Shown here: positions 6,112-15,250 of the stretch, in pieces
Layout: each line of letters starts with the position of its first letter
Position numbering within the stretch: the first letter of the stretch is position 1
Notes under the pieces: generated by a model
Databases searched by the model: none
The model's input: only the letters and a program-made list of their open reading frames with translations
Told to the model about the DNA's origin: nothing
Translations under genes and position numbers: made by a program
NCBI RefSeq assembly: GCF_018141525.1
Contig: NZ_CP064655.1
Span: forward strand, 1,488,001 to 1,552,000
Length of the DNA: 64,000 bases
Reading direction: 5' to 3'
From: Miltoncostaea marina
GTDB taxonomy: Bacteria > Actinomycetota > Thermoleophilia > Miltoncostaeales > Miltoncostaeaceae

Positions 6112-9100
6112 GCGCGGCGCGCGCCCGCCCCAGGCGCGCGCGGCTCATGGCGGCCGCCCGCGTGGCGCCGATCCGCTCGGCCTCGCGGACCGCCGCCTCC
6201 AGGTGCGCGGCGGCCGCGGCCGGGTCGCCCGCGGTCAGGGCGAGCAGCCCCAGGTGGTGGTCGAGCGGGCCGTAGCAGAGCGCCGCCCGCCCCACGACGG
6301 GCACGAGCCCCGCGTGGGGGGCCAGGATCTCGCGCAGGCGGGCCGCCCGGGCCGCGTCGCCGACGGCCGCGACCGCCTCGGCGAGCTCCGCCGCCGCGTG
6401 CCAGTTGGCGTCCAGGCGCACGGCCGCGAAGTCGTCCGCCGCGATCGCCGCGACGGTGGCGCGTGCCGACTCGGTGCGGCCCGCGGCCGCGTCGATCGAG
6501 GCGAGCCAGGCGCGCCAGGCCCAGGCCGCCGGGGAGCCGGAGGCGGCGTGGTCCTCCACGAAGGCGCGGTCGATGCGGTCGAGCTCGCCGCGCTGGATGA
6601 GGCACTCGGCGCGCTGGATCGCGACGAACAGGGCGGCGTTGCGATCGTCGGCCCTGCGGCCCAGCGCGAGCGCCTCGCGGCCGTGGGCCTCGGCGCGCTC
6701 GGGGTCGCCCGCCATCAGCGCCAGGCACCCGCGCCACAGGTGCGGCCACCAGCGGTGGTGGGGCAGGCCGAGGCGCCCGGCGAGCGCCTCGTGGCGCGCG
6801 ACCTCCTCCCGCATCTCGTCGGCGCGGCCCAGCTCGAGCAGGTCCAGCACCCGCCATGAGCGCGCCTGCAGGACCACCTCGTCGTCGCCGGCGCGCTCGG
6901 CGGCGGCGACCATCTCGTCGGCCGTCGCCAGGCGCTCCGCGGCATGGTCGATGTCCCAGATCGCCACCCGGCGGGCGTTGAGCGCGGCGGCGAGCGCGCC
7001 GGGGTCGCGGCTCGCCCGGGCCAGCTCGACCGCCTCCAGCGACAGCGCGTCCGCGCCGCGCCGGTCCGCGTAGTAGCGCTCGATCGCCAGGCGCGACAGC
7101 AGGCGCGCGCGGATGCACACGTCGGCTCCGCCCACGGCGGCGAGCGCACGCTCCAGGCCGGCGGCGACCGCCTCGTCGCACGGCGCGATCGTCACCCCGA
7201 TGCCCCCGGCTCCGATGGCGGCCCGGGCCTGGAGCGGCGCGTCGCCGGCGGCCGCGGCCAGCGCGCCCGCGCGGGCGAAGGCGTCCCGCGCGGCGGCCCC
7301 GGAGCCCGCCCGGGTCAGCGCGTCGCCGAGGTCGGCGAGCAGGCCGGCCTCGCGCCGGTCGCCGGGCGGGAGGGCGTCGAGGGCGTGCCGCAGGTGCGTG
7401 GCCGCCTCGGCGTCGTCGAGCAGGGCGGCGGCGCGCGCGGCGGCGAGCGCGGACCATCGCACCACCTCCTCCGGGTCGCCGTCGGGCTGGGCCGCGCGGA
7501 AGTGGCGCGCCGCGTCGGCGGCGTGCGGCGCCGGGTCGCGCCCGGCCCGCCGCGCGATCTCGCGGCCGAGCGCCAGGTGGCGCCGGCGCCGGCGCACCGC
7601 GGGCAGCCGGGCGGCCACGGCCTCCGCCACGAGCGCGTGCGCCACCGCGACGTGCCCCGGCGCCCCCCGGTCCTCCACGAGCAGGCCGGCGGCGAGCGCG
7701 CGCTCCACGGCGTCGAGCGCCGCCTCGCCGTGGACGCCCTCGAGCAGCCCAACGGCGACCTCCCCGCCGGCCAGCGCGGCCGTGGTGAGCACGTCGGCGG
7801 CGGCCGCGCCGAGGCGGTCGACCCGGCGGGCGATCACCTCGGCCACCCCCTCGGGGAGGGCGCCGCCGCCGCCCTCGGCCAGGTGGCGGGCCAGCTCGCC
7901 CAGGAAGAGCGGGTTGCCGCCCGTGCGCGCCACCAGCTCGGCGGCCGCGCCCGCCCGGGGCCCGGCCAGCGCCGCGGCCTCGTCGGGCCCGAGGCCCTCG
8001 AGGCGGATCGTCACGACGGGCTGCTCGCGGCGCAGGTCCGCGAGCGCGGCCGCCAGCGGGTGGCCGCGGCCCAGCTCGGTGTCGCGGTAGGTGCCGGCGA
8101 CCATCACCCGCGCGCCGCCGGCGGTGCGGCCGATGTGGCGCAGCAGGCGGAGGGTCGCCACGTCAGCCCAGTGCAGGTCGTCCAGCACCAGCAGCGCGGG
8201 CCGGCGGCGGGCGAGCGCCTCGATCAGGCCGCGGACCGCCTCGAACGCCAGCCAGCGGCCGGTCGCCACGTCGCCGGCCCCGGGGGCGTCATCGCCCGCC
8301 CCGAGGGCGGGCAGCACCCGCGCCAGCGCCCCCCGCCGCGGGCCGGCCAGCTGGTCGCGCTCGGGCGCCGGCAACGCGGCGAGGTGCCGCTCGAGCGCCT
8401 CCACGAAGGGCTGGTGGGGCACGAGCAGGTCCTCGTCGCAGCGGCCGTAGAGCACGTGGGCCCCGGCGGCGTGCACGCCCGCCGCGAACGCCGCGACGAG
8501 GCTGGTCTTGCCGATGCCCGGCTCGCCGGTCACCAGCATGACGCGCAGGGCGCCGCGGCGGGCGTCGCGCCAGGCGGCGCCCAGCCGCGCGAGCGGCCCC
8601 GCGCGGCCCACGAAGCCGCCGCGCGGGGCCAGCGGCCCGGGCAGCGGCGGCTGGGCGCCGCCCTCGGGCGGCCCGGGGGCCGCCGGCCGGCCCCCGCGGA
8701 CCTCGGCGAGCAGCTCGCGCGACTCGGCCGACGGCACGACGCCCAGGTCGCGCCCCAGGCGCTCCCGCAGCGCCTCGAACGCCGCCACCGCCCCGGCCCG
8801 GTCCCCGGCGCGGGCCAGGCGCGCGATGAGCGCCCGGGCCGCGATCTCGTCGTGGGGCTCGTCGGCGACCAGCCGGCGCGACCAGGCGATCGCCGCGGCC
8901 AGGTCGCCGCGCGCCTCCGCGGCGCCGGCCGCGGCCGCGAGCAGGCGCGCCACCTCGCCCCGGTGCGCCCGGCGCAGCTCGTCGGCCCACTCCTCGTCGA
9001 GCCCGGCCAGGAGGGGGCCGCGTGCGAGCGCGAGGGCCGCCTCGTGGTCGCCGGCGGCCGCGTGGGCCCGCATCCGGACGAGGTCGACGTCGACGAGCGC

Positions 9101-9382
9101 CGCGTCGCCGGCGAGGCCGAGGGCGTCCCGGCCGCCGACCAGGTAGCGGTCGTCCCCGAGCGCGCCGCGCAGCGCCCAGGCCGCCTGGCGCAGGCTCTTG
9201 CGGGCGCCCTCCTCGCCGACGTCGGGCCGCAGCCGCCCGGCGAGCGCGCCGCGCGCGTGGGGGCCGGGGTGCACGGCCAGCCAGCCGAGCAGCCCGCGCG
9301 CCCGCGCCCCCGCCGCCGCCAGGTCCACGGGGCGGCCGTCGACGTCGGCCTCGAGGCGGCCGAGGACCGCGATGCGCAGCAC
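6101..9382 (-). CDS. SARP-type BTAD / AAA ATPase / TPR transcriptional regulator
   Basis: 1093 aa from GTG at 9382, which lies 6 nt behind a TACGCT hexamer. Order: winged-helix DNA-binding region (about 1-90), bacterial transcriptional activator (BTAD) helices (about 95-235), then an AAA/STAND ATPase with Walker A GEPGIGKT (about 286-293) and Walker B LLVLDDLHWAD (about 397-407), then TPR-like helical repeats to the end. This is the AfsR/SARP-large layout that activates nearby pathways after nucleotide- or ligand-dependent assembly. It is divergent from a methyltransferase gene that it may control. The last 11 bp overlap the convergent TED gene. No C-terminal LuxR helix-turn-helix is evident. 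Confidence 0.85.
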   Translation of the reverse strand: MLRIAVLGRLEADVDGRPVDLAAAGARARGLLGWLAVHPGPHARGALAGRLRPDVGEEGARKSLRQAAWALRGALGDDRYLVGGRDALGLAGDAALVDVDLVRMRAHAAAGDHEAALALARGPLLAGLDEEWADELRRAHRGEVARLLAAAAGAAEARGDLAAAIAWSRRLVADEPHDEIAARALIARLARAGDRAGAVAAFEALRERLGRDLGVVPSAESRELLAEVRGGRPAAPGPPEGGAQPPLPGPLAPRGGFVGRAGPLARLGAAWRDARRGALRVMLVTGEPGIGKTSLVAAFAAGVHAAGAHVLYGRCDEDLLVPHQPFVEALERHLAALPAPERDQLAGPRRGALARVLPALGAGDDAPGAGDVATGRWLAFEAVRGLIEALARRRPALLVLDDLHWADVATLRLLRHIGRTAGGARVMVAGTYRDTELGRGHPLAAALADLRREQPVVTIRLEGLGPDEAAALAGPRAGAAAELVARTGGNPLFLGELARHLAEGGGGALPEGVAEVIARRVDRLGAAAADVLTTAALAGGEVAVGLLEGVHGEAALDAVERALAAGLLVEDRGAPGHVAVAHALVAEAVAARLPAVRRRRRHLALGREIARRAGRDPAPHAADAARHFRAAQPDGDPEEVVRWSALAAARAAALLDDAEAATHLRHALDALPPGDRREAGLLADLGDALTRAGSGAAARDAFARAGALAAAAGDAPLQARAAIGAGGIGVTIAPCDEAVAAGLERALAAVGGADVCIRARLLSRLAIERYYADRRGADALSLEAVELARASRDPGALAAALNARRVAIWDIDHAAERLATADEMVAAAERAGDDEVVLQARSWRVLDLLELGRADEMREEVARHEALAGRLGLPHHRWWPHLWRGCLALMAGDPERAEAHGREALALGRRADDRNAALFVAIQRAECLIQRGELDRIDRAFVEDHAASGSPAAWAWRAWLASIDAAAGRTESARATVAAIAADDFAAVRLDANWHAAAELAEAVAAVGDAARAARLREILAPHAGLVPVVGRAALCYGPLDHHLGLLALTAGDPAAAAAHLEAAVREAERIGATRAAAMSRARLGRARAALTP

Positions 9383-9388
9383 GGGGTC

Positions 9389-9394
9389 AGCGTA
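9389..9394 (-). promoter_or_regulatory. Candidate -10 TACGCT for the SARP regulator
   Basis: TACGCT on the minus strand, 6 nt before the GTG start at 9382, implying a leaderless transcript. Confidence 0.5.
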
Positions 9395-9507
9395 TGCGCC
9401 CGCGCGACGCGGCCGCGACCCCCGCGAGACGCCCGGCGGGACGCTGCCGAGACGCGCGGCCAGGAGCCTCCTCCCCACACCGCATCGCACACAGGAGGAC
9501 AGGGACA

Positions 9508-10593
9508 GTGGCCACGATCGCACCCACCCACAGCTCCGAGGCGCTCGCCGAGCGGCTCTTCGGCGCGCTCGTCGCCTCGATGGAGCTCGCCTGCGTCCAC
9601 GTCGGCCACCGGGCGGGCCTCTACGCCGCGCTCGACGCCGGCCCGGCCACGAGCGCCGAGCTCGCCCGGCGCGCGGGCGCCGACGAGCGCTACGTGCGCG
9701 AGTGGCTCGAGCAGCAGGCCGTGGCCGGCGTGATCGAGGCCGACGGCGGCGACGACCCCGCGGCGCGGCGGTACGCGCTGCCCGCCGGCCACCGCGAGGC
9801 GCTGCTCGAGCGCGACAGCCTGCGCTACGCCGGCGCGATGGCGCAGCTCGGCGTCGGCGTGCTGGCGCCGATCGACCGGCTGGTCGAGGCGTTCCGTACC
9901 GGCGAGGGCGTCCCGTACGCCGACTACGGCGCCGACACCCGCGACGGCATCGCCGCCTTCAACCGGCCGATGTTCGTCAACCAGCTCGCCCAGGAGTGGA
10001 TCCCCGCGATCCCCGACGTGCAGGAGCGCCTCACGGCGGGCGCGGCCCCGCGGGTGGCGGACGTCGCCTGCGGCGGGGGCTGGTCGAGCGTCGCGCTGGC
10101 CGCCGGGTACCCGCGGGTGCGCGTCGACGGCTTCGACAGCGACGCGCCGTCGGTCGACGCCGCCCGGCGGCTGGCCGACGCGCGCGGGGTGGCCGACCGG
10201 GTGCGCTTCTTCGTGCAGGACGCGAGCGACGACGGCATCGGCGGCGAGTACGACCTCGTGACGATCTTCGAGGCCCTGCACGACATGGCCCACCCGGTGG
10301 AGGCCCTGCGCACCGCGCGCGGCCTGCTCGCCCCCGGGGGCGCCGTGCTCGTGGCCGACGAGCGGGTGGCGGAGTCGTTCGGCGCCCCCGGTGACGAGAT
10401 CGAGCGGCTCAACTACGGATTCAGCGTGCTCCACTGCCTGGCGGTCGGGCGCGAGGACGACCACGCGGCCTGCACGGGCACCGTCATCCGGCCCCACGTG
10501 GTCGAGGGCTACGCGCGCGAGGCCGGCTTCGGCACGGTCGAGGTCGCGCCGGTCGAGCACGACTTCTGGCGCTTCTACGTCCTGCGGCCGTAG
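9508..10593 (+). CDS. SAM-dependent methyltransferase with winged-helix N-terminus
   Basis: 361 aa from GTG at 9508 with AGGAGGA at about 9493-9499. The N-terminal part (about 1-120) reads as a winged-helix dimerisation domain (ELARRAGADERYVREWLEQQ), as in small-molecule methyltransferases. The catalytic part has VADVACGGGWSS as motif I (about 182-193, with ACGGG for the usual GxGxG), FDSDAPSV as motif II and an ALHDMAHP stretch as motif IV/post-I. Substrate is unknown. It faces away from the SARP regulator, so regulation by that protein is plausible. Confidence 0.85.
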   Translation: MATIAPTHSSEALAERLFGALVASMELACVHVGHRAGLYAALDAGPATSAELARRAGADERYVREWLEQQAVAGVIEADGGDDPAARRYALPAGHREALLERDSLRYAGAMAQLGVGVLAPIDRLVEAFRTGEGVPYADYGADTRDGIAAFNRPMFVNQLAQEWIPAIPDVQERLTAGAAPRVADVACGGGWSSVALAAGYPRVRVDGFDSDAPSVDAARRLADARGVADRVRFFVQDASDDGIGGEYDLVTIFEALHDMAHPVEALRTARGLLAPGGAVLVADERVAESFGAPGDEIERLNYGFSVLHCLAVGREDDHAACTGTVIRPHVVEGYAREAGFGTVEVAPVEHDFWRFYVLRP

Positions 10594-10634
10594 GCCGGGC
10601 GGCGGCGTCCGGGCGCGCGTGGGATCATGCGCCC

Positions 10635-10991
10635 GTGACGCCGCCGACCCCGCAGGAGCCCTCCGCCGCCGTCGAGGACGCGTGGTGGCGCGACGAGGGT
10701 CGCGAGGGGCTCGAGCAACTCCTGTACTGGGTCTGGGACCCGATCGGCGTCAGCAGCGCCTACCCCGACGCGCGCGACGAGTACGCCACGTACGCCGCCC
10801 GGCTGGAGCCGCTGCTGCGCGCCGGCGCGGGCGCCGACGAGGTCGAGCGCAGCCTCCGGGAGGCCGAGGAGCGGGACATCGAGGCGTCGGCCGGCGACGC
10901 CCGGCGGCGCGACGCCGCCGAGCGGGTGGTCGACTGGTACGGCGCGGCCGCGATCCGGCTGGCCGCGGAGGAGCGCGCCGGCTGGCGATGA
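10635..10991 (+). CDS. Small hypothetical acidic protein
   Basis: 118 aa from GTG at 10635. Acidic and mostly helical, with a WVWDPIGV segment near residues 36-43 and a DEYATYAARL segment near 52-61, a pattern that recalls small DUF1871-like proteins. There is no signal peptide or membrane helix. It follows the methyltransferase by 41 bp and ends 8 bp from the convergent MFS gene. A weak GATCAT lies 6 nt before the start. Function unknown. Confidence 0.65.
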   Translation: MTPPTPQEPSAAVEDAWWRDEGREGLEQLLYWVWDPIGVSSAYPDARDEYATYAARLEPLLRAGAGADEVERSLREAEERDIEASAGDARRRDAAERVVDWYGAAAIRLAAEERAGWR

Positions 10992-10998
10992 GGCCGAC

Positions 10999-12252
10999 TC
11001 AGCCGGCCGTGCGCGCCTGCGCCCGCTCGACGGTGTCCGCGGCGGCGCCCTGGCGGCCCGACAGGGCAAGGAACGGCACGGCGAGGATCGCGATGGCGGC
11101 GCCGATGACGTACGAGGGCCCGTAGCCCCAGACGTCGGCGGAGCGGCCGAGCACCGGCTGGGCCCAGACGCCGCCGCCCGAGCTCATCATGGAGTCGAAC
11201 GAGAGCACGGTCGCCCGCTGGCGCGAGGGGATGAGGCCGTTGATGTAGGCCTGGCGGATCGGCGTCGAGGCGGCGAACAGCAGCCCCCACACGACGATGA
11301 GGGCCACGACCGCCCAGAGCACCTCCACGAGGCCGATCGCCGCCAGGGTGACCGCGCCGAGCGCCGTCGCGGCCATGAGCGCCGAGGTGCGGCGGCGGAA
11401 CACGCGGCGGATCGGCGACGCGGCCAGCCCGCCGAGGATCTGCGCGCCCGCGACGATCGCCGCCACCAGGCCGGCGATCTGGTACGCGTCGGGGTCGCCG
11501 TAGAGCTCCAGCAGGTAGGGCTGGAGGGCGTAGAAGGCGTAGATCCCGACGCCGCCGGTGACGAGCGACTGGACCATGAGCCACTTGACCGCCGGCACGC
11601 GCCAGCCGTGGTCGAGCGACGCCGCGGCGATGCGCCGCATCTCGGCGAGCGGCCGCCCCCGCCGCTCCGGGGTGAAGCCGATGTCGTGCATCAGGCGGAA
11701 GGCCACCGCGAACATCACCAGCAGCACCAGCCCGCGGATGACGAAGGGCACGCCGAGGCTGGTGTGCTGGGCGATGAACCCGCCGGCGACCGAGCCGGCG
11801 AGCATCGCCACCCCGCCGACCACCTGGCCGCGGCCGAACACCGACTCCATCCGGCCGGTGAAGCCGGTGGCGACGAGGGCGTCGACCAGCCACGCCTCGA
11901 CGGCGCCGGAGAAGAAGGTGAACCCCAGGCCGAGCAGCGCCGAGGCGACGGCCCACTGCCAGAACGGCGCCTCGATGCGCCAGAGCAGCACGTAGAGCAG
12001 CGTGGAGGCCGCGAGCGTCGTCGTGCCGAGCAGGTAGGACGCGCGGCGCCCGATGGTGTCGGCGACCACGCCGGTCGGCACCTCGAACAGCACCATCCCC
12101 GCCGTGAAGAAGGCGTTGGCCGCGAAGGCCTCCAGGTTCGACAGCCCGGCGTCGAGCAGGAAGATCGTGTTGATCCCCCAGATCAGCGACGCCGCGAGCG
12201 TGTTGCCGAGCATCAGCAGCAGGTAGGTCCGCTGGACGGCGCGCGCGGTCAG
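10999..12252 (-). CDS. Major facilitator superfamily transporter
   Basis: 417 aa if started at the CTG that overlaps the upstream stop (CTGA at 12252-12249). The next ATG would cut into the first membrane helix. About 12 hydrophobic helices are visible. The loop after helix 2 has the MFS signature GVVADTIGRR (the G-x-x-x-D-x-x-G-R-R form). A cytoplasmic loop near the middle is basic. It probably exports or imports a small molecule by cation coupling; the substrate is unknown. It is coupled to the thioredoxin-like gene. Confidence 0.85.
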   Translation of the reverse strand: MTARAVQRTYLLLMLGNTLAASLIWGINTIFLLDAGLSNLEAFAANAFFTAGMVLFEVPTGVVADTIGRRASYLLGTTTLAASTLLYVLLWRIEAPFWQWAVASALLGLGFTFFSGAVEAWLVDALVATGFTGRMESVFGRGQVVGGVAMLAGSVAGGFIAQHTSLGVPFVIRGLVLLVMFAVAFRLMHDIGFTPERRGRPLAEMRRIAAASLDHGWRVPAVKWLMVQSLVTGGVGIYAFYALQPYLLELYGDPDAYQIAGLVAAIVAGAQILGGLAASPIRRVFRRRTSALMAATALGAVTLAAIGLVEVLWAVVALIVVWGLLFAASTPIRQAYINGLIPSRQRATVLSFDSMMSSGGGVWAQPVLGRSADVWGYGPSYVIGAAIAILAVPFLALSGRQGAAADTVERAQARTAG

Positions 12253-12743
12253 GGGGCGTGGCCCTCCCCGCCGAGGCCCGCGCGGGCCCGCTTGGCGTGG
12301 CGCTGGGCGGCGATGCGGCCGGCGAGCGCGTCGAGGGCCGCCGCCTCGGCGGCGGTGGGGCCGTCCTCGATCGGCCGCTCCGCCGGCCCCAGCAGCGAGG
12401 CGATCCAGCGGTCGATGAGCGCGGCCGGGCCGCCGCCCGGGCGGCTCGCGACCACCTCGCCGTCCACCAACAGGGCGAGCGCCGGCACCGACGAGCGGCT
12501 CACGTGGATGCCGCGCGGCCACAGCAGCCGCTCGCGCTCGCGCCAGTCCTCCGGCGAGGCGAACTCGCCGATCGCCACCACCAGGCCGGGGCGGGCGCGG
12601 CGCAGCTCGGCGAGGGAGGCGGGCAGCAGCATGCAGGCGCCGCAGCCCGGGATGGTCAGCGCCAGCAGGCCGGCGTGCGCCCGGGCGACGGCCGCCAGCG
12701 CGTCGGCGACCGGGGCGGGGGCGGGGTGCGCGACGGCGGGCAT
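12249..12743 (-). CDS. Thioredoxin-like thiol protein
   Basis: 164 aa from ATG at 12743. A thioredoxin-type redox motif CGAC (Cys34 and Cys37, preceded by IPG) opens a helix. The later strand ALALLVDGEVVASRPGG with its preceding proline fits the cis-Pro region of the fold. There is no signal peptide, so it is likely cytoplasmic. The C-terminal 50 residues are Ala/Arg-rich helix beyond the minimal fold. It shares an operon with the MFS gene through a CTGA overlap. Confidence 0.7.
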   Translation of the reverse strand: MPAVAHPAPAPVADALAAVARAHAGLLALTIPGCGACMLLPASLAELRRARPGLVVAIGEFASPEDWRERERLLWPRGIHVSRSSVPALALLVDGEVVASRPGGGPAALIDRWIASLLGPAERPIEDGPTAAEAAALDALAGRIAAQRHAKRARAGLGGEGHAP

Positions 12744-12832
12744 GCCGCGATGCAAGCAGACCGCGGCGCCAGCGTCAGCGGGCGGCCCGCCGGCGGGCCG
12801 AGCCCGGCTGGCCGCCCGCGCCCCGGCCGGGG

Positions 12833-12838
12833 TACGCT
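12833..12838 (+). promoter_or_regulatory. Candidate -10 TACGCT for the HAD gene
   Basis: TACGCT lies 7 nt before the ATG at 12846 and implies a leaderless mRNA. No good -35 is seen. Confidence 0.5.
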
Positions 12839-12845
12839 CGCGGCG

Positions 12846-13541
12846 ATGGGCGAGTGGCCGCACCCGGCGACGGGCGGAGGGCGGGCCGTCGTCGTGCTCG
12901 ACGTCAACGAGACCCTGTCCGACATGGCGCCGCTCGGCCGGCGCTTCGCGGACCTCGGTCTCGACCCCGCGCTCGCGCGGGCCTGGTTCGCCGGGGTGCT
13001 GCGCGACGGCTTCGCGCTCACGGCGGCCGGCGGCGACGCGCGCTTCGCGGCGATCGCCGAGGCGGAGCTGCGGCGCCTGCTGGACGCCGCAGCTCCGGGG
13101 CACGACGCCGGCGCGGCGGTCGCGCACGTGCTCGGCGGGTTCGCCACCCTCGGCGTGCACCCGGATGTGCCGGGCGGCATCGCGGCCCTCGCCGACGCGG
13201 GGCACCGGGTCGTCACCCTCTCCAACGGGGCCGCCGCCGTCGCCGAGCGGCTGCTGGCCGAGGCCGGCGTGCGCGACCGGGTGGAGGCCTGCCTGTCGGT
13301 CGAGGCGGCCGGCGCCTGGAAGCCCGCCCGCGCGGCATACCTGCACGCGGCCCGGGCCTGCGGCGTCGCGCCGGGCGACATGACGATGGTCGCCGTGCAC
13401 CCGTGGGACATCGACGGCGCCGTGCGCGCCGGGCTGCGCACCGTCTGGATCAGCCGCGACGGGGCGGCGTACCCGCCGCACTTCCGTCCACCCGGTCGCA
13501 CGGCGCGCGGGCTCGACGCCCTTGCCCCGCTCGAGTCGTAG
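12846..13541 (+). CDS. HAD-superfamily hydrolase, haloacid dehalogenase type II like
   Basis: 231 aa. HAD motif I reads VVLDVNETL with Asp19 as nucleophile; the DVNET form is typical of L-2-haloacid dehalogenases. Motif II is TLSNG, motif III has the Lys of AGAWKP, and motif IV is the HPWDIDGA region. These enzymes hydrolyse C-halogen bonds of 2-haloacids or act as small phosphatases; sequence alone does not separate the two. It is followed within 11 bp by a DoxX-type membrane gene. Confidence 0.85.
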   Translation: MGEWPHPATGGGRAVVVLDVNETLSDMAPLGRRFADLGLDPALARAWFAGVLRDGFALTAAGGDARFAAIAEAELRRLLDAAAPGHDAGAAVAHVLGGFATLGVHPDVPGGIAALADAGHRVVTLSNGAAAVAERLLAEAGVRDRVEACLSVEAAGAWKPARAAYLHAARACGVAPGDMTMVAVHPWDIDGAVRAGLRTVWISRDGAAYPPHFRPPGRTARGLDALAPLES

Positions 13542-13551
13542 CCGCCGCGCG

Positions 13552-13983
13552 GTGCGCCGGCTGCTCGCGTGGCTCGCCGACCCCGGGCCGCCGCTGTGGG
13601 GGACGCTCGTGGCGCGGGTCGCGCTCGCGGCCGTGTTCGTTGCGGCGGGCCTCGGGAAGTTCGCGAACCACGGGACGTACACCGAGCGGTTCGAGCGCTG
13701 GGGCTTCGGCGCCGCGGCCGGCGAGGTGGCGCTCCTCGTGGGCGTCGTGGAGGTCGTGTGCGGCCTCATGCTGCTGCTCGGCCTCGCGCCGCGCGCGGCC
13801 GCGCTCACGCTCATCGGCGACATGGCGGGCGCGATCGCCACGGCCGGCAGGATCGACGGCGGCCAGGACGTGTGGCTGCCGTCGATCCTGCTCGTCGTGC
13901 TCGCCGTGGTCGTCGCCAGGGGGGGCGGGCGCTGGGCCGTGCGCCCGCCGGTCCGGCTGCGCGCGGGAGCAGACCCCCCCTGA
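13552..13983 (+). CDS. DoxX-family membrane protein
   Basis: 143 aa from GTG at 13552; a TTG at 13522 would overlap the HAD gene by 20 bp. Four membrane helices are visible, with the DoxX-type pattern ALAAVFVAAGLGKFANH in helix 1 and GVVEVVCGLMLLLGL in helix 2-3. DoxX proteins are linked to thiol or oxidative-stress redox complexes or quinone oxidation. It probably sits in one operon with the HAD gene. Confidence 0.8.
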   Translation: MRRLLAWLADPGPPLWGTLVARVALAAVFVAAGLGKFANHGTYTERFERWGFGAAAGEVALLVGVVEVVCGLMLLLGLAPRAAALTLIGDMAGAIATAGRIDGGQDVWLPSILLVVLAVVVARGGGRWAVRPPVRLRAGADPP

Positions 13984-14114
13984 GCGACGGGCACGCCCGG
14001 CGTCCGGCGACCGGCATCGCTTGACGAGCCGTTGACGCGGGCGCCGCCGGTTGTGAGGCCCCGTTGAGCCGCCCCCGGGCACGCTGGGACGGTCGCCGTG
14101 AGAAAGGGGGCTCC

Positions 14115-14477
14115 ATGACCTCATCCGCGCGGTCGGCGCGCGCGTCGCTGAAGTCGTTCCTCGTGCGGACGGGCGTCGCCGTGGGGTGGGCCGGCGTCGC
14201 CCTGGCCGCCTGGCTGTGCGCCGAGATCGTCGCCGGGCCGGCGCCGCTGCGCGCGCCGTGGGGCGAGATCGAGGCCACCATGCCGGCGGCGCTCGCCGTG
14301 TTCGTGGCCCTCGCCGCGCTCGGGGCCGCGTTCGCGCGGCGCAGCCCGGTCTCGGCGATGGCGCCCTTCTACGTCACCGGCAGCGTGGGGTTCGCCTTCG
14401 TGGGCGCCGCCTGGCTGCTGCCCGGCCTGCTGCTGCTGGTGGCCTCCTTCGCGATCATGGCCGGCCTGGACGCCTGA
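14115..14477 (+). CDS. Four-helix membrane protein of unknown function
   Basis: 120 aa from ATG at 14115, preceded by AAAGGGGG. A short basic N-terminus is followed by four hydrophobic helices (about 18-40, 54-73, 80-98, 99-118). No conserved polar motif is seen within the helices. I do not recognise the family. Upstream of it (13984-14114) lies a 131-bp non-coding stretch with two TTGACG hexamers but no convincing -10. Confidence 0.75.
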   Translation: MTSSARSARASLKSFLVRTGVAVGWAGVALAAWLCAEIVAGPAPLRAPWGEIEATMPAALAVFVALAALGAAFARRSPVSAMAPFYVTGSVGFAFVGAAWLLPGLLLLVASFAIMAGLDA

Positions 14478-14596
14478 CGGCCCCGGGCCCGGGTCCTGCG
14501 GCGTTCCCGCTCCCCGGGGACGGGATCACGCGGATGCGGGCCGCGCGCCCGCCTGCGAGGCTCCGTGCACGGCGAAGCGAGGTCAGGAGGCCGGCG

Positions 14597-14770
14597 ATGC
14601 CGGAGCCGCAGGACACCCAGGGGACGACCAGCGCCACGTGCGCCGCGTGCGGCGCGGTCGCCGCGCCCGCGCCGGAGGCCGCCGAGCCGATCACGCACTG
14701 CGAGTGGTGCGGCGCCGAGTACCCCGTGCCGGCCGACGCGCCCGCCGGGCAGGGGGACGACGCCGGCTAG
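14597..14770 (+). CDS. 57-residue zinc-ribbon miniprotein
   Basis: 57 aa from ATG at 14597 with a perfect CAGGAGG at 14584-14590. It has two CxxC pairs (CAAC near residue 15 and CEWC near 37) separated by 18 residues, ending about 10 residues before an acidic tail. This is a treble-clef/zinc-ribbon miniprotein, probably a protein or nucleic-acid binding adaptor. It ends 1 bp before the convergent arsC stop. Confidence 0.7.
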   Translation: MPEPQDTQGTTSATCAACGAVAAPAPEAAEPITHCEWCGAEYPVPADAPAGQGDDAG

Positions 14771-14771
14771 C

Positions 14772-15164
14772 TCAGCGCTCCAGCTGCTCCAGCAGGGCGG
14801 CCACGCGGCGGGCGATCTCGTCCCGCGTGGCGCGCACCGCCGCGATCGGCCGCCCGTGCGGGTCGTCCAGCTCCCAGTCGATGTAGCGCCTGCCCGGGAT
14901 GTAGGGGCAGGCGTCGCCGCAGCCCATGGTCACGACCACGTCGGCCCACCGCGCGTGCTCCTCGGTGAGCCGCTGCGGCACCTGCGCCGAGAGGTCGATG
15001 CCCAGCTCCGCCATCACCTCGACGACCTCGGGGTGGACGCGGTCGGCGGGCGTCGTGCCGGCCGAGCGCGCCGCGTGGCGGTCGCCGGCGGCCCGTGCGA
15101 AGAGCGCGCGGCTCATCTGCGAGCGGCCGGCGTTCTGGCGGCAGACGAACAGGACGTTGGCCAT
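14772..15164 (-). CDS. arsC: Arsenate reductase, low-molecular-weight phosphatase type
   Basis: 130 aa from ATG at 15164. The P-loop VCRQNAGRSQ gives catalytic Cys8 and Arg14, with redox cysteines in the MGCGDACPYI segment and the IDWELDDPHG region supplying the general acid. It reduces arsenate to arsenite, using thioredoxin- or mycothiol-type thiols in this family. It is divergent from arsR, with overlapping promoters between them. Confidence 0.92.
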   Translation of the reverse strand: MANVLFVCRQNAGRSQMSRALFARAAGDRHAARSAGTTPADRVHPEVVEVMAELGIDLSAQVPQRLTEEHARWADVVVTMGCGDACPYIPGRRYIDWELDDPHGRPIAAVRATRDEIARRVAALLEQLER

Positions 15165-15199
15165 GGCGCGGCGGGCTCCCGTGATCGGTGTCCCCGACG

Positions 15200-15250
15200 A
15201 CGCTACTCCATTGACGTCCATCGTCTCAATCGATAAGAGTAGATCGATGG
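15200..15250. promoter_or_regulatory. Divergent arsC/arsR promoters with ArsR operator
   Basis: The minus-strand promoter for arsC reads TTGAGA (15224-15229) and TAGCGT (15200-15205), spaced 18. The plus-strand promoter for arsR reads TTGACG (15211-15216) and TAAGAG (15234-15239), spaced 17, with the ATG only 7 nt after that hexamer. An inverted repeat CCATCG (15218-15223) / CGATGG (15245-15250), with inner CTC/GAG, overlaps both promoters and the arsR start, the expected ArsR operator position. Confidence 0.7.

Noticed and set aside
10623-10628. GATCAT as a -10 for the gene at 10635
   Set aside because: It sits at the right distance but lacks the initial T-A of the other hexamers; too weak to list.
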